Positions 11,598-23,100 of a stretch of 64,000 nt of DNA are shown here, one piece after another (positions within the stretch are counted from its first letter, which is position 1; the number at the start of each line of letters is the position of its first letter). The stretch is taken from NCBI RefSeq assembly GCF_900324485.2, contig NC_046650.1, positions 13,243,061 through 13,307,060 on the forward strand. The letters are read 5' to 3'. This stretch comes from Mastacembelus armatus. Lineage: Eukaryota; Chordata; Actinopteri; Synbranchiformes; Mastacembelidae. The notes under the pieces are model-generated. The model was not told where the DNA came from. It saw nothing but the letters and a program-made list of their open reading frames with translations, and made no database searches. The translations under genes were made by a program, and so were the position numbers.

Positions 11598-12050
11598 TTA
11601 TCCTTGCATATTGACAATGTTTTGTTTGAAAACCGAACAGTAAACAGATCCTAGACTTAAAATTGTCTGATCATTCTCCAAAAAGAAGGTTACTTTTCTA
11701 TGAAAGTCTCCAGTGTTCAAGACTACTGTGCATCTCCCTTTTTCAGCAGGCAGGATGGTCGTAGTATCATCTTTCAGTAGGGATGACAGGGCCAGAGAAG
11801 CCATACATGTTCAAATGGAAAAATCCTCCCTTAACAGAGGTGAGGGGCTCAGACATAACCTATCTTCAGTCTATCAGGCTGCCTTTTCATCTCTTCCCAG
11901 GATGCTAAGGAACACACCTCAGGGAGGATACACTGTACACCCAGATAAACTGGAGTTTCCTACCAGCTTTCTCTTAGACTGATGAAGCTACTTGGTTAGT
12001 GGTGAAACATTTGGACCTAACAACTAGAAGTCCAGTTGCCATGACTCAGC
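11598..12050. mobile_element. Two Penelope-like element fragments in opposite orientation
   Basis: On the minus strand, 11,804-11,598 reads DDTTTILPAEKGRCTVVLNT, the start of a Penelope-type reverse transcriptase (family pattern ILPADKGRxTVVLD). On the plus strand, about 11,790-11,980 reads REAIHVQMEKSSLNRGEGLR and LSSLPR-like residues, the C-terminal end of the element's GIY-YIG endonuclease. A hammerhead-like core follows at 11,979-12,008. The fragments lie head to head and neither is complete. Such inverted partial copies are known for this family. It is an old remnant. Confidence 0.65.
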
Positions 12051-12959
12051 TTCTACATAAATTCACCATGTAACATGTAACATTTGCAAAACTTGGGTAA
12101 TACATTCAAAACCTTTCCAGTCAAAATAACAAAATAAAAGAAAATGTTTATTCATTCAGCTTCAGAGCTTTTCTGCTGTTAAAAGTCACCTACTGGGTTT
12201 AAAGCACACAAGTCATTTAAAGGTGGAAGATCAAGATACATTGGTGAGATAATGTCCAGGTGAAATAAGGTAAGGTATGGCAGTGACGTTCTGATATGTT
12301 TGCTTTCCTATGAGGTTCATACATAATGATACACAGTCAGGAGGGCTGCATGTAACAATGATTTCCATTCTTCATTAAGCTATTATTTCTGCGATTAATT
12401 TGTAAAATGTTCAGTTCCCAGAGCAAAACTCTTAAAGTTATTTGTTTTGTCTAACCAAGTAATGTTCATTTCCTTTCTTACTTCCTTGCATGATACTAAC
12501 TCATACTTGAATGCCCGAAGCATCCAGAAAAACTTGGTATACTGGCTTCCTGCAGTAAGGTGTCAATAAGCTAATTCCTTTATAATGACAACCTGTGTGC
12601 TGCAAAAGAACAATAAAGCTTTTTATAGAGCTCTACAATAGAGTTATAGGCGTCAACCCTAATAAGCTGCTTTTTATTGCTCATTAAAAGTCACCTGTTG
12701 TTTACCTCAATAGACACATTTGAATAGAGCAGTGACAAAAAAAGACCACCCCTTGGAATAACATACAGTAGGTAAACAATTTAATTCATACCAGTAACTC
12801 CGATTGTCATTTACCATGAAACTGTACTCTAAGTTGATTTATTACTTTAAAAACATTATAGTGTGATTGTCTTTTTCAATTTACTTGCCAAACCCTGTCT
12901 GCCTGCAGGTAGGATCACAGCTGACCCTTCTCACCCTGGTCATTGACTCTTTGTGCCAC

Positions 12960-13405
12960 TTCCCGCAGGCAGGATGTTACGATCCATTCGAACTAGAACC
13001 TCATGCCATAAAAACAGCTTCTTCCCACCTGCCATCAGACTCGCTAACACTAAACAACACTGACCTGCTCTGTCACTTTAGTACAGTCACCGTACCTTGT
13101 TCCTGTCATCCACTTGATGACTTTTGCACAGTTTATCCCACTGCACTACTTAGTCATATTGTGTTGCTCTTTCTGTAAATTCAGTTTGTAAATAAGAAAA
13201 GTATACATACAGTATTTTTTTATTTCACTGCACCTTACTTCATTCTATTTTATCTATGCTGCTTATTTAGGACACTTAATGTATGTTACATGTAAGTCGT
13301 CATGTCTATGCTCTATGTTTGCACCATCTCACCAAAAGAAATTCCTTATAATGTGAACCCCTCACTTATTTGGCAATAAACCTGTTTCTGATTCTGATTC
13401 TAAAA
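12960..13405 (+). mobile_element. LINE 3' end, broken
   Basis: The stretch starts with the degenerate end of a reverse-transcriptase frame (cataaaaacagcttcttccc ... ccatcagactcgctaac). It continues through an AT-rich 3' region and finishes with ggcaataaacctgtttctga and a (ttctga)n-type tail. This is the usual layout of CR1/Rex-type LINE 3' ends in fish. It is truncated at the 5' side. Confidence 0.65.
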
Positions 13406-16400
13406 ATGGTGGCACTTTTTATAGAATGCTACTGAGGCAGAGATAGTATCAGAATAATATTCAGTTTGGTAGATCAGCCCTAACATGCCAACATTAAGCA
13501 ACAAACTGCCAATAGTTTGGCATAATGTAGGATAACAACACTAGTTGTTTAACTAAAGTCCAACAACACATGCACCTCCATAACCTTAGGGTTATTTAGC
13601 ATTCACTCACTGCTATAAACACTGGCATTTCTGAAATGGTAAAAAGTATTTAACGCACACAGTGATAATGACTACTTCACTTCAGTGCGTCAAAAAACTG
13701 TGTTAAGTTGCAAAATGAGGTTGAAAAGAGAATTTAGTGTATCACCATATATCAGCTGTCACTCTGACAGAAAGCTATTTTCCCCAGAGGGAACCCAGAC
13801 AAAAGAGAAATCCTTTGTCAAAATTTTTAAGAAGACATACCACACAAACACCTGTGTTCTCAGCCCCATTAGGAACAAATACAGAAGCAGGTCGAATGTG
13901 CTTGTTGATCCAATACAAACTTCAGGAAATACAAAAATGTACTGTTAGAGTTTTAATGAACTTATAACAATTTTAGCTCATAACATAAAAAAATAATGTG
14001 TTAGTGTTATCCTTTTCATCATTTTGCAGTGTATTTTTAATGCAACCTCATTTGCATTATTTAACAGCATTGCTCTATGAAACATGCTTTCAGTACAGTT
14101 CATTCACATTCACATAAAAACACATTTTTGATCTATGTCCTTTACACTTTATATGGAGACATGTTTTGTTTTTATTTTTTCAAACTAGGTTTGAGGAACT
14201 TTAGTGTCACCTTTACATTTACATAGTTTGTCCAGCAGGGATCATCAGTGAGCTTGTTTTTAACACTGTAATGCCCTATTCACTGTTTCTTAAGTTCAAA
14301 TCTAAACAACCTGTAATGAAATTTTCTCTTATTTGTTGTTTAGAAGTTTTTTTTACTAGATTTGTTTAAATGTCCAAATATTAATATCAGTAACAATCTG
14401 AGTTGTAGTTTGTATTTTTTTTTATTTTAGTAACACATTTGACAAAACACATTAATAATTAATAATAATTAAATATATTTTTTCTACACTTTACCTGTGA
14501 TTTGTCACCTACACTGACGCACTCTGATAATGACGACCATAGCCCACAATGTAATCTTGAGGTTCTGAGTAATTCTATTCTGGGAAAAGCGTCTACAACT
14601 TTTTTTTTTTTTAATTGATGGATGAAAAGGAGACTAAACCTTGTCTTGTAGGTTACATGACACAGGAGAAAAAAGGGGGGACAGCAAACTGAAAGATGTC
14701 AAAACATCAAATTAATGAAATGGAAAATTCATTTATAATACCATCAAAATCACTTTAAACCTGTACTCACAATTCACAAGTAACTGACGGACCAGTTAGA
14801 GTGTCACTGATGCTACAGTTGCTAATCTTGGTGCACCACCGACCTACCGATTTGTTGTTGCTTTGAGTGATAATAAGGGTCAAAATAGGTAAAGTGCCCA
14901 TTGTTGATCTGGTGATCTTGCTGAAGTTGAATCCAACCTTGGATGTTTCATGTGTATGACGTCATATTAAAAACAGCTGATTAACCATTACTCACTTCAG
15001 CTCACTCATTAGACTCAGCAAAGGTCAAATGATCTGTTCAGCACGAATTCATAGTTTAATTTATATAAACTCTAACATTAGAGGGGAATCAGTCACAAAA
15101 GCAACGAATGAAATGCCTGTGCAGAATGTTACTATAATAAGTGCCTGTCATTTTTTGGTTAGGGTTATTTAGGGACAATATTTTACCAGTCTTTCACAGC
15201 TTTCACTTCTATGAATCTCACTCATGACAACAATATGATGAAGAGAAATTTATTAGGCTTCTTTGATACATATATACAGTGTATGATATGTACGACAGAC
15301 TGTTTCTGTTTTTACGCTTTAAGCTCTACAGATTTAATCATCCCAACTTCTGACAACAATTCAGCCTAATGAATATCCATGAGTCCTACTTCAGTGGCGA
15401 GGGACAGGATTATGTCCCTAAAAGACCCAATATGGTATCAATCTAACATTTTTAGCTGTTATTTTGGTAGTAGTATTGGGGTGAAGTAGAAAATTAGATT
15501 CTGGTGTGTTTCTATCTAAACAAGTAGCATTTTAGCAAATTTGTCAGACTGTGTAAACTCTGCAGCTACAAAATGAGAAAGATGTTAGAAAGATGAATAA
15601 ACATGGAGAGGAGTCAGTGATAAACTGATGAAGCAGGATTTTGCGATGCATTACAAAAACATTTATTATGTATAAGTTATAGGATAACTTATACTTATAG
15701 GATATGAGTTATAGGATATTAATACATTGTTTACAAACAAAATACAGTTTAAAAATTTGTATTAAATTTGATAAAGAAAAAAATAGTAAAATACCACACA
15801 AATTCACATATAACTCTTACAAATAAATTATGAATTCTCTGATATAGTTCATTTGTTTGTCTGTTGGTTGTTTTTTTTGGGCTCAGTCTGATGAGGGACT
15901 AATCTTGGTTCAGTCTCTCTAGGAATTAATGTCGGTTTAAGTCTCATGAGGAACTGCACATGTTGAAGAATGTGGTACCACAGCTTACCCACATCTTCAG
16001 TATGCTGAACTAAGATGCAATGAAGTGATACACAGAAAAGGAGAATTAAAGAAACAAATTCTTGGCAAATGAACATGCATTTTCATAAGCACTAATAATT
16101 TTATTCTGTATTTGTGTACAGACCAGTTAAACTACAGATAGTAGGTTAAGGTTAGGAACTATACTGCTCAGAAGATGAAGAAAATTAAACCCTTTCTACA
16201 GGCAGACACCTTTTCAATGAACTGATTGCTCCTTGATTTATTGATATTTTGTTGATAAAATTATACAATTGTGTAAATACACTGTAGGTTATTAGAATAT
16301 AGTTGCTACCCACTGCACAATGGTGGATAACTAAAATGTGCTTATTGCTGAAAGACCACACTGTAAATATGCAGGTTAAAATCACAGAATGAAAAGAAAA

Positions 16401-17132
16401 TGAAACACTGAGCCTATTGAGAAAAGCTGATTGTGAAAGTAGATGTAGAAAACAAGGAGACATATTTTCACTGTAGTATCTTCAGCAGCATCAAATTACA
16501 GTGATAATAGTTTTTATTACCACTTTTGATGGTAAAACTTTGTAATGTGGTATAGATATTATAGAATTTTTATATCCTGATCATCTTGAAGACTTAGTTT
16601 CTACTAATGATATATAAAAGTACAAGTATAGGTGAGCTCACAGAATTCACCTACAATATGTAAGATAATATGTTGAAATAATAACTTAGTAGTCATACAG
16701 AATATTGTTTCGACTGAATACTTCATGAATTCATTATCAATACATTCTTCATAAATCTGACTGGGTCACGGTTTGGGGGAAAAGTGTTACTGAAAGTTTT
16801 TATAGTCAACTTTACTAGCTGAGTAACACTTATCCATTATCCTGGCTATTATAAATCTCACATTTAAATGTAAATATTTTAGTTTTGGTTGTTTTCATTT
16901 TAAAACTTTACAATAATATATCTGTTTAGTTTCAGTGGACATGCTTAAAGTTGTCCTCCCCATTTACAATAATAGAAATAGATACATTAGAAAATGTTCT
17001 AACAAAGATCTTGTTATAAATGTGTCATATATGATTTGTGATCCTCAGAGGTATTCATATATTTGTAATGGGAACAACATCCTTCATACCAGTTCGTGTT
17101 TTCATATTTTAACATGGGCATCAGCACGGACA
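13406..17132. other. Intergenic/3' region upstream of paralogue C's stop codon side
   Basis: No confident gene. Minus-strand AATAAA signals at 16,518-16,513 and 16,242-16,237 could end paralogue C transcripts. A small minus-strand ORF at 14,901-14,771 has a signal-peptide-like start (see findings). The rest is AT-rich sequence with short homopolymers. Confidence 0.4.
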
Positions 17133-20100
17133 CTATTGCTGACTTGACAGCAGCCATGACAGCAGCACCAGACAGAATGCAGTGATGAGACTGATCTTGT
17201 GGCTTGCTCCACTTGACACAGCTGTAAATGATGAGAAAACACACAAAACATCACTTTAACAAACACTTCCTAAGGTTATAAATGTTGCATAAGTTAACAT
17301 TGAAAATTGCTTACAAGTGCCATTCACAACAATTGAGGTGATGTCAATGTTGAACTCTGTGATGTTTGAAGATGCACTGATCAAAACATTTGCAATCTGA
17401 CTGTTGTTAGGAACCAGTGTAGCTGCGAATCCAACGGTCATTGTGTTGATGATCGATCCTTGACTGCAAAATAAATGATCAACAAATATTTATTAATTCA
17501 TTTGTATGAATTTGCAACCAACATTCTTAAGATTTTACCCATGTAACTGTAATAAATTACCTGAATGAATAATTTCTCAGGAACCGGAATGAAGAAAATG
17601 CTTTTTGGTAGAAAGGTGTAAGCTGTAGAAAAACAAGCAAACAAATTGTCAGTGCATTTAACTTATAAGCTTGTTTTTTACTTCACCTTAGCAATGTGTG
17701 TTTGGATGGTGCATGTTCCTTTCACTAATTTCCCAGTCTAGAACTAAAACTATATACTTCATATTGCACAATACTGTGATATTAAAAATAAACTGTAGAA
17801 TAGATCTGATTAATTAGGATGAAAACATCATGCTTGGGTTCACTCTAAGACAGAGACTTACAGTGTTGTTTATTAAGGAGGCTCGACGTATGAACGCTGA
17901 AGATGATGTATCCAGAAGGTCACTTGTAAATGTTTCTCCAGCAGATCTGAAAATCAGACTCTTTGTTGTGACTGCCTCAGCTGTTGTACTTATTGATGTG
18001 GTTGTAGGTTGGATTGCTGTTGTCGTTGTGCTTGTAGTCGTACTTGAGGCAGTGGTATTCGTGGTATTTAAACTTGGGGATGTTGTTGTGGCATTTAGTG
18101 TAGTATTTGTTTCTGTAAAAAATAAATAAAATAAAAAAAAATATATATATATATACATAGTAGACAGAGGGCCTTGTTCTGAGCATTACAATATTCTCTA
18201 TATACATGTGTATTTATATATCATGAGTCACAGTAAAGTCGTCTGTTGGTCATGTTGGACTTCATGTAAATTATGACAAATAACTTTGATGTCAAGGTCA
18301 TTAATTGTAAAGAGAGTGACAAGGGTTGCTTTTAACCTCATCTTTAGTTGCACAAATAAATTATGCTGGGTTATTTTCAGATGAATATTTCAGAAATCAT
18401 CAAGGCAACATAGGTGTTTGCTGTGGTTCACCACAATAGTACCACACACAACAATACAAACACACACACATTCAATACAATGAAAAATATACATTGATGA
18501 GTGTATTTTTTTGTGCTTATATTTACTTACGGACTACTTGGATTGAGGTGGCTTGGATACTGATGCTGAAGTTGTTGCTGGGGTTAGACACAGCTTCTAC
18601 TAATGTTTGTGCAACAGCATCAGCCTTTGGGATTTCGGCAGGTGAAGCAGTTTTATTGAACTCAATCCCCATCTCTGCCTCAGTATTATCTGCTCGAGTT
18701 TTAGCTGCAGCGAGACTGCATTTAAAAAAAATGCACATATCTTAGTCAAGTTAAATTACCATTTTTATATGTGTATGTATCTGTAACATTTCTATAATTG
18801 CTGGTATAATAAAGAATATAAGTTAAACTACTGATGACCACAGTAAAGCAAAGTTAGACAAATAAAAATGAAAATGTTACCTGAACCTAATAACGTAACT
18901 GCGGATGAAAAGAATGCCAAATTTTTTCCTGTAGATGATGTCATACTGTGGAAAGAATGCAAATATAAAATATTAACAAAGTAAAAATGTGGTATTCTCC
19001 ATTTAACTTAATATATGTAGAGATAAAAGTTGCAATGTGTCCATAGAGATGTTCTACTCACCACTTCCACAACTTGTGCTTCTAATTTCTTAAACACAGG
19101 GCTGCTTTTATCACTAAGTTCTGGTGTAAATGGTATCGTCATGACTGCTGTGAGAATCACAATTGGTACAGGAGCTGCAGTTGTAGTAGCAGTAGTAGTA
19201 GTTGTTGGGGTTGACACCTTGACAGTTGTCGGTGTCACAGTTGATGTTAACAAACCAGTAGTTGTGTCAGTTGTGGTTGTTGCCTTAGTCGTGGCAGTAG
19301 TAGTTTCAGTGGTGGTCGTGGGAGTAGTTGTTTCAGTTGTGGTCGTGGCAGTAGTTGTTTCAGTTGTGGTCGTGGGAGTAGTTGTTTCAGTTGTGGTCGT
19401 GGGAGTAGTTGTTTCAGTTGTGGTTGAGGGAGTAGTTGTTTCCGTTGTGGTCGAGGGAGCAGTTGTTTCCGTTGTGGTCGAGGGAGCAGTTGTTTCCGTT
19501 GTGGTTGAGGGAGCAGTTGTTTCCGTTGTGGTTGAGGGAGTAGTTGTTTCTGTTGTGGTGGTTTCAGTTGTGGTTGAGGGAGTAGTTGTTTCAGTGGTGG
19601 TTGTGGCAGTAGTTGTTTCAGTGGTGGTTGAGGGAGTAGTTGTTTCAGTGGTGGTTGTGGCAGTAGTTGTTTCAGTTGTGGTTGAGGGAGTAGTTGTTTC
19701 AGTTGTGGTTGTAGTTTCAGTTGTGGTCGTGGGAGTAGTTGTTTCAGTTGTGGTTGAGGGAGTAGTTGTTTCAGTTGTGGTTGAGGGAGTAGTTGTTTCA
19801 GTTGTGGTTGTTTCAGTTGTGGTCGTGGGAGTAGTTGTTTCAGTTGTGGTTGTTTCAGTTGTGGTCGTGGCAGTAGTTGTTTCAGTTGTGGTGGTTTCAG
19901 TTGTGGTTGAGGGAGTAGTTGTTTCAGTTGTGGTTGAGGGAGTAGTTGTTTCAGTGGTGGTTGTGGGAGTAGTTGTTTCAGTGGTGGTTGAGGGAGTAGT
20001 TGTTTCAGTGGTGGTTGAGGGAGTAGTTGTTTCAGTGGTGGTTGTGGCAGTAGTTGTTTCAGTTGTGGTTGAGGGAGTAGTTGTTTCAGTTGTGGTTGAG

Positions 20101-23100
20101 GGAGTAGTTGTTTCAGTTGTGGTGGTTTCAGTTGTGGTTGAGGGAGTAGTTGTTTCAGTTGTGGTGGTTTCAGTTGTGGTTGAGGGAGTAGTTGTTTCAG
20201 TTGTGGTTGTGGCAGTAGTTGTTTCAGTTGTGGTCGTGGCAGTAGTTGTTTCAGTTGTGGTCGAGGGAGTAGTTGTTTCAGTTGTGGTTGTGGCAGTAGT
20301 TGTTTCAGTTGTGGTCGAGGGAGTAGTTGTTTCAGTTGTGGTTGAGGGAGTAGTTGTTTCAGTTGTGGTTGTGGCAGTAGTTGTTTCAGTTGTGGTGGTT
20401 TCAGTTGTGGTTGAGGGAGTAGTTGTTTCAGTTGTGGTCGTGGCAGTAGTTGTTTCAGTTGTGGTCGTGGCAGTAGTTGTTTCAGTTGTGGTGGTTTCAG
20501 TTGTGGTCGAGGGAGTAGTTGTTTCAGTTGTGGTCGTGGCAGTAGTTGTTTCAGTTGTGGTTGTGGCAGTAGTTGTTTCAGTTGTGGTGGTTTCAGTTGT
20601 GGTCGAGGGAGTAGTTGTTTCAGTTGTGGTCGTGGGAGTAGTTGTTTCAGTTGTGGTTGTGGCAGTAGTTGTTTCAGTTGTGGTTGTGGCAGTAGTTGTT
20701 TCAGTTGTGGTGGTTTCAGTTGTGGTCGAGGGAGTAGTTGTTTCAGTTGTGGTCGTGGGAGTAGTTGTTTCAGTTGTGGTTGTGGCAGTAGTTGTTTCAG
20801 TTGTGGTTGTGGGAGTAGTTGTTTCAGTTGTGGTCGTGGCAGTAGTTGTTTCAGTTGTGGTCGAGGGAATAGTTGTTTCAGTTGTGGTGGTTTCAGTTGT
20901 GGTCGAGGGAGTAGTTATTTCATTTGTGGTCGTGGCAGTAGTTGTTTCAGTTGTGGTTGAGGGAGTAGTTGTTTCAGTTGTGGTGGTTTCAGTTGTGGTT
21001 GAGGGAGTAGTTGTTTCAGTTGTGGTCGTGGCAGTAGTCGTTTCAGTTGTGGTCGAGGGAGTAGTAGTTTCAGTTGTGGTGGTTTCAGTTGTGGTCGAGG
21101 GAGTAGTTGTTTCAGTTGTGGTCGTGGCAGTAGTTGTTTCAGTTGTGGTCGTGGCAGTAGTTGTTTCAGTTGTGGTCGTGGCAGTAGTTGTTTCAGTTGT
21201 GGTCGAGGGAGTAGTTGTTTCAGTTGTGGTCGTGGCAGTAGTTGTTTCAGTTGTGGTCGTGGCAGTAGTTGTTTCAGTTGTGGTCGAGGGAGTAGTAGTT
21301 TCAGTTGTGGTTGTGGCAGTAGTTGTTTCAGTTGTGGTCGTGGGAGTAGTTGTTTCAGTTGTGGTTGAGGGAGTAGTTGTTTTCAGTTGTGGTTGTGGGA
21401 GTAGTTGTCTCAGTTGTGGTGGTTTCTGTTGTGGTTGAGGGAGTAGTTATTTCATTTGTGGTCGAGGGAGTAGTTGTTTCAGTTGTGGTCGTGGCAGTAG
21501 TTTGTTTCAGTTGTGGTTGTGGGCAGTAGTTGTTTCAGTTGTGGTGGTTTCAGTTGTGGTTGAGGGAGTAGTTGTTTCAGTTGTGGTCGTGGGAGTAGTT
21601 GTTTCAGTTGTGGTTGTGGCAGTAGTTGTTTCAGTTGTGGTTGTGGGAGTAGTTGTTTCAGTTGTGGTTGTGGCAGTAGTTGTTTCAGTTGTGGTTGAGG
21701 GAGTAGTTGTTTCAGTTGTGGTCGTGGCAGTAGTTGTTTCAGTTGTGGTTGTGGCAGTAGTTGTTTCAGTTGTGGTGGTTTCAGTTGTGGTTGAGGGAGT
21801 AGTTGTTTCAGTTGTGGTTGTGGCAGTAGTTGTTTCAGTTGTGGTTGAGGGAGTAGTTGTTTCAGTTGTGGTGGTTTCAGTTGTGGTTGAGGGAGTAGTT
21901 GTTTCAGTTGTGGTTGTGGCAGTAGTTGTTTCAGTTGTGGTTGAGGGAGTAGTTGTTTCAGTTGTGGTGGTTTCAGTTGTGGTTGAGGGAGTAGTTGTTT
22001 CAGTTGTGGTTGAGGGAGTAGTTGTTTCAGTTGTGGTTGAGGGAGTAGTTGTTTCAGTGGTGGTTGAGGGAGTAGTTGTTTCAGTGGTGGTTGAGGGAGT
22101 AGTTGTTTCTGTTGTGGTGGATTCAGTTGTTGTTGATGGAGTAGTTGTTTCAGTGGTGGTTGAGGGAGTAGTTGTTTCTGTTGTGGTGGATTCAGTTGTT
22201 GTTGAGGGAGTAGTTGTTTCAGTTGTGGTGGTTTCAGTTGTGGTTGAGGGAGTAGTTGTTTCAGTTGTGGTTGTGGCAGTAGTTGTTTCAGTTGTGGTCG
22301 AGGGAGTAGTTGTTTCAGTTGTGGTCGTGGGAGTAGTTGTTTCAGTTGTGGTTGAGGGAGTAGTTGTTTCAGTTGTGGTTGTGGCAGTAGTTGTTTCAGT
22401 TGTGGTGGTTTCAGTTGTGGTTGAGGGAGTAGTTGTTTCAGTTGTGGTGGATTCAGTTGTTGTTGAGGGAGTAGTTGTTTCAGTTGTGGTGGTTTCAGTT
22501 GTGGTTGAGGGAGTAGTTGTTTCAGTTGTGGTTGAGGGAGTAGTTGTTTCAGTTGTGGTTGTGGCAGTAGTTGTTTCAGTTGTGGTTGAGGGAGTAGTTG
22601 TTTCAGTTGTGGTTGTGGCAGTAGTTGTTTCAGTTGTGGTCGTGGGAGTAGTTGTTTCAGTTGTGGTCGTGGCAGTAGTTTCAGTTGTGGTTGTGGAAGT
22701 AGTTGTTTCAGTTGTGGTCGAGGGAGTAGTTGTTTCAGTTGTGGTTGTGGCAGTAGTTGTTTCAGTTGTGGTCGTGGGAGTAGTTGTTTCAGTTGTGGTC
22801 GTGGCAGTAGTTTCAGTTGTGGTTGTGGCAGTAGTTGTTTCAGTTGTGGTTGAGGGAGTAGTTGTTTCAGTTGTGGTGGTTTCAGTTGTGGTTGAGGGAG
22901 TAGTTGTTTCAGTTGTGGTTGTGGGAGTAGTTGTTTCAGTTGTGGTTGTGGCAGTAGTTGTTTCAGTTGTGGTTGAGGGAGTAGTTGTTTCAGTTGTGGT
23001 TGAGGGAGTAGTTGTTTCAGTTGTGGTTGTGGCAGTAGTTGTTTCAGTTGTGGTCGTGGCAGTAGTTGTTTCAGTTGTGGTCGAGGGAGTAGTTGTTTCA

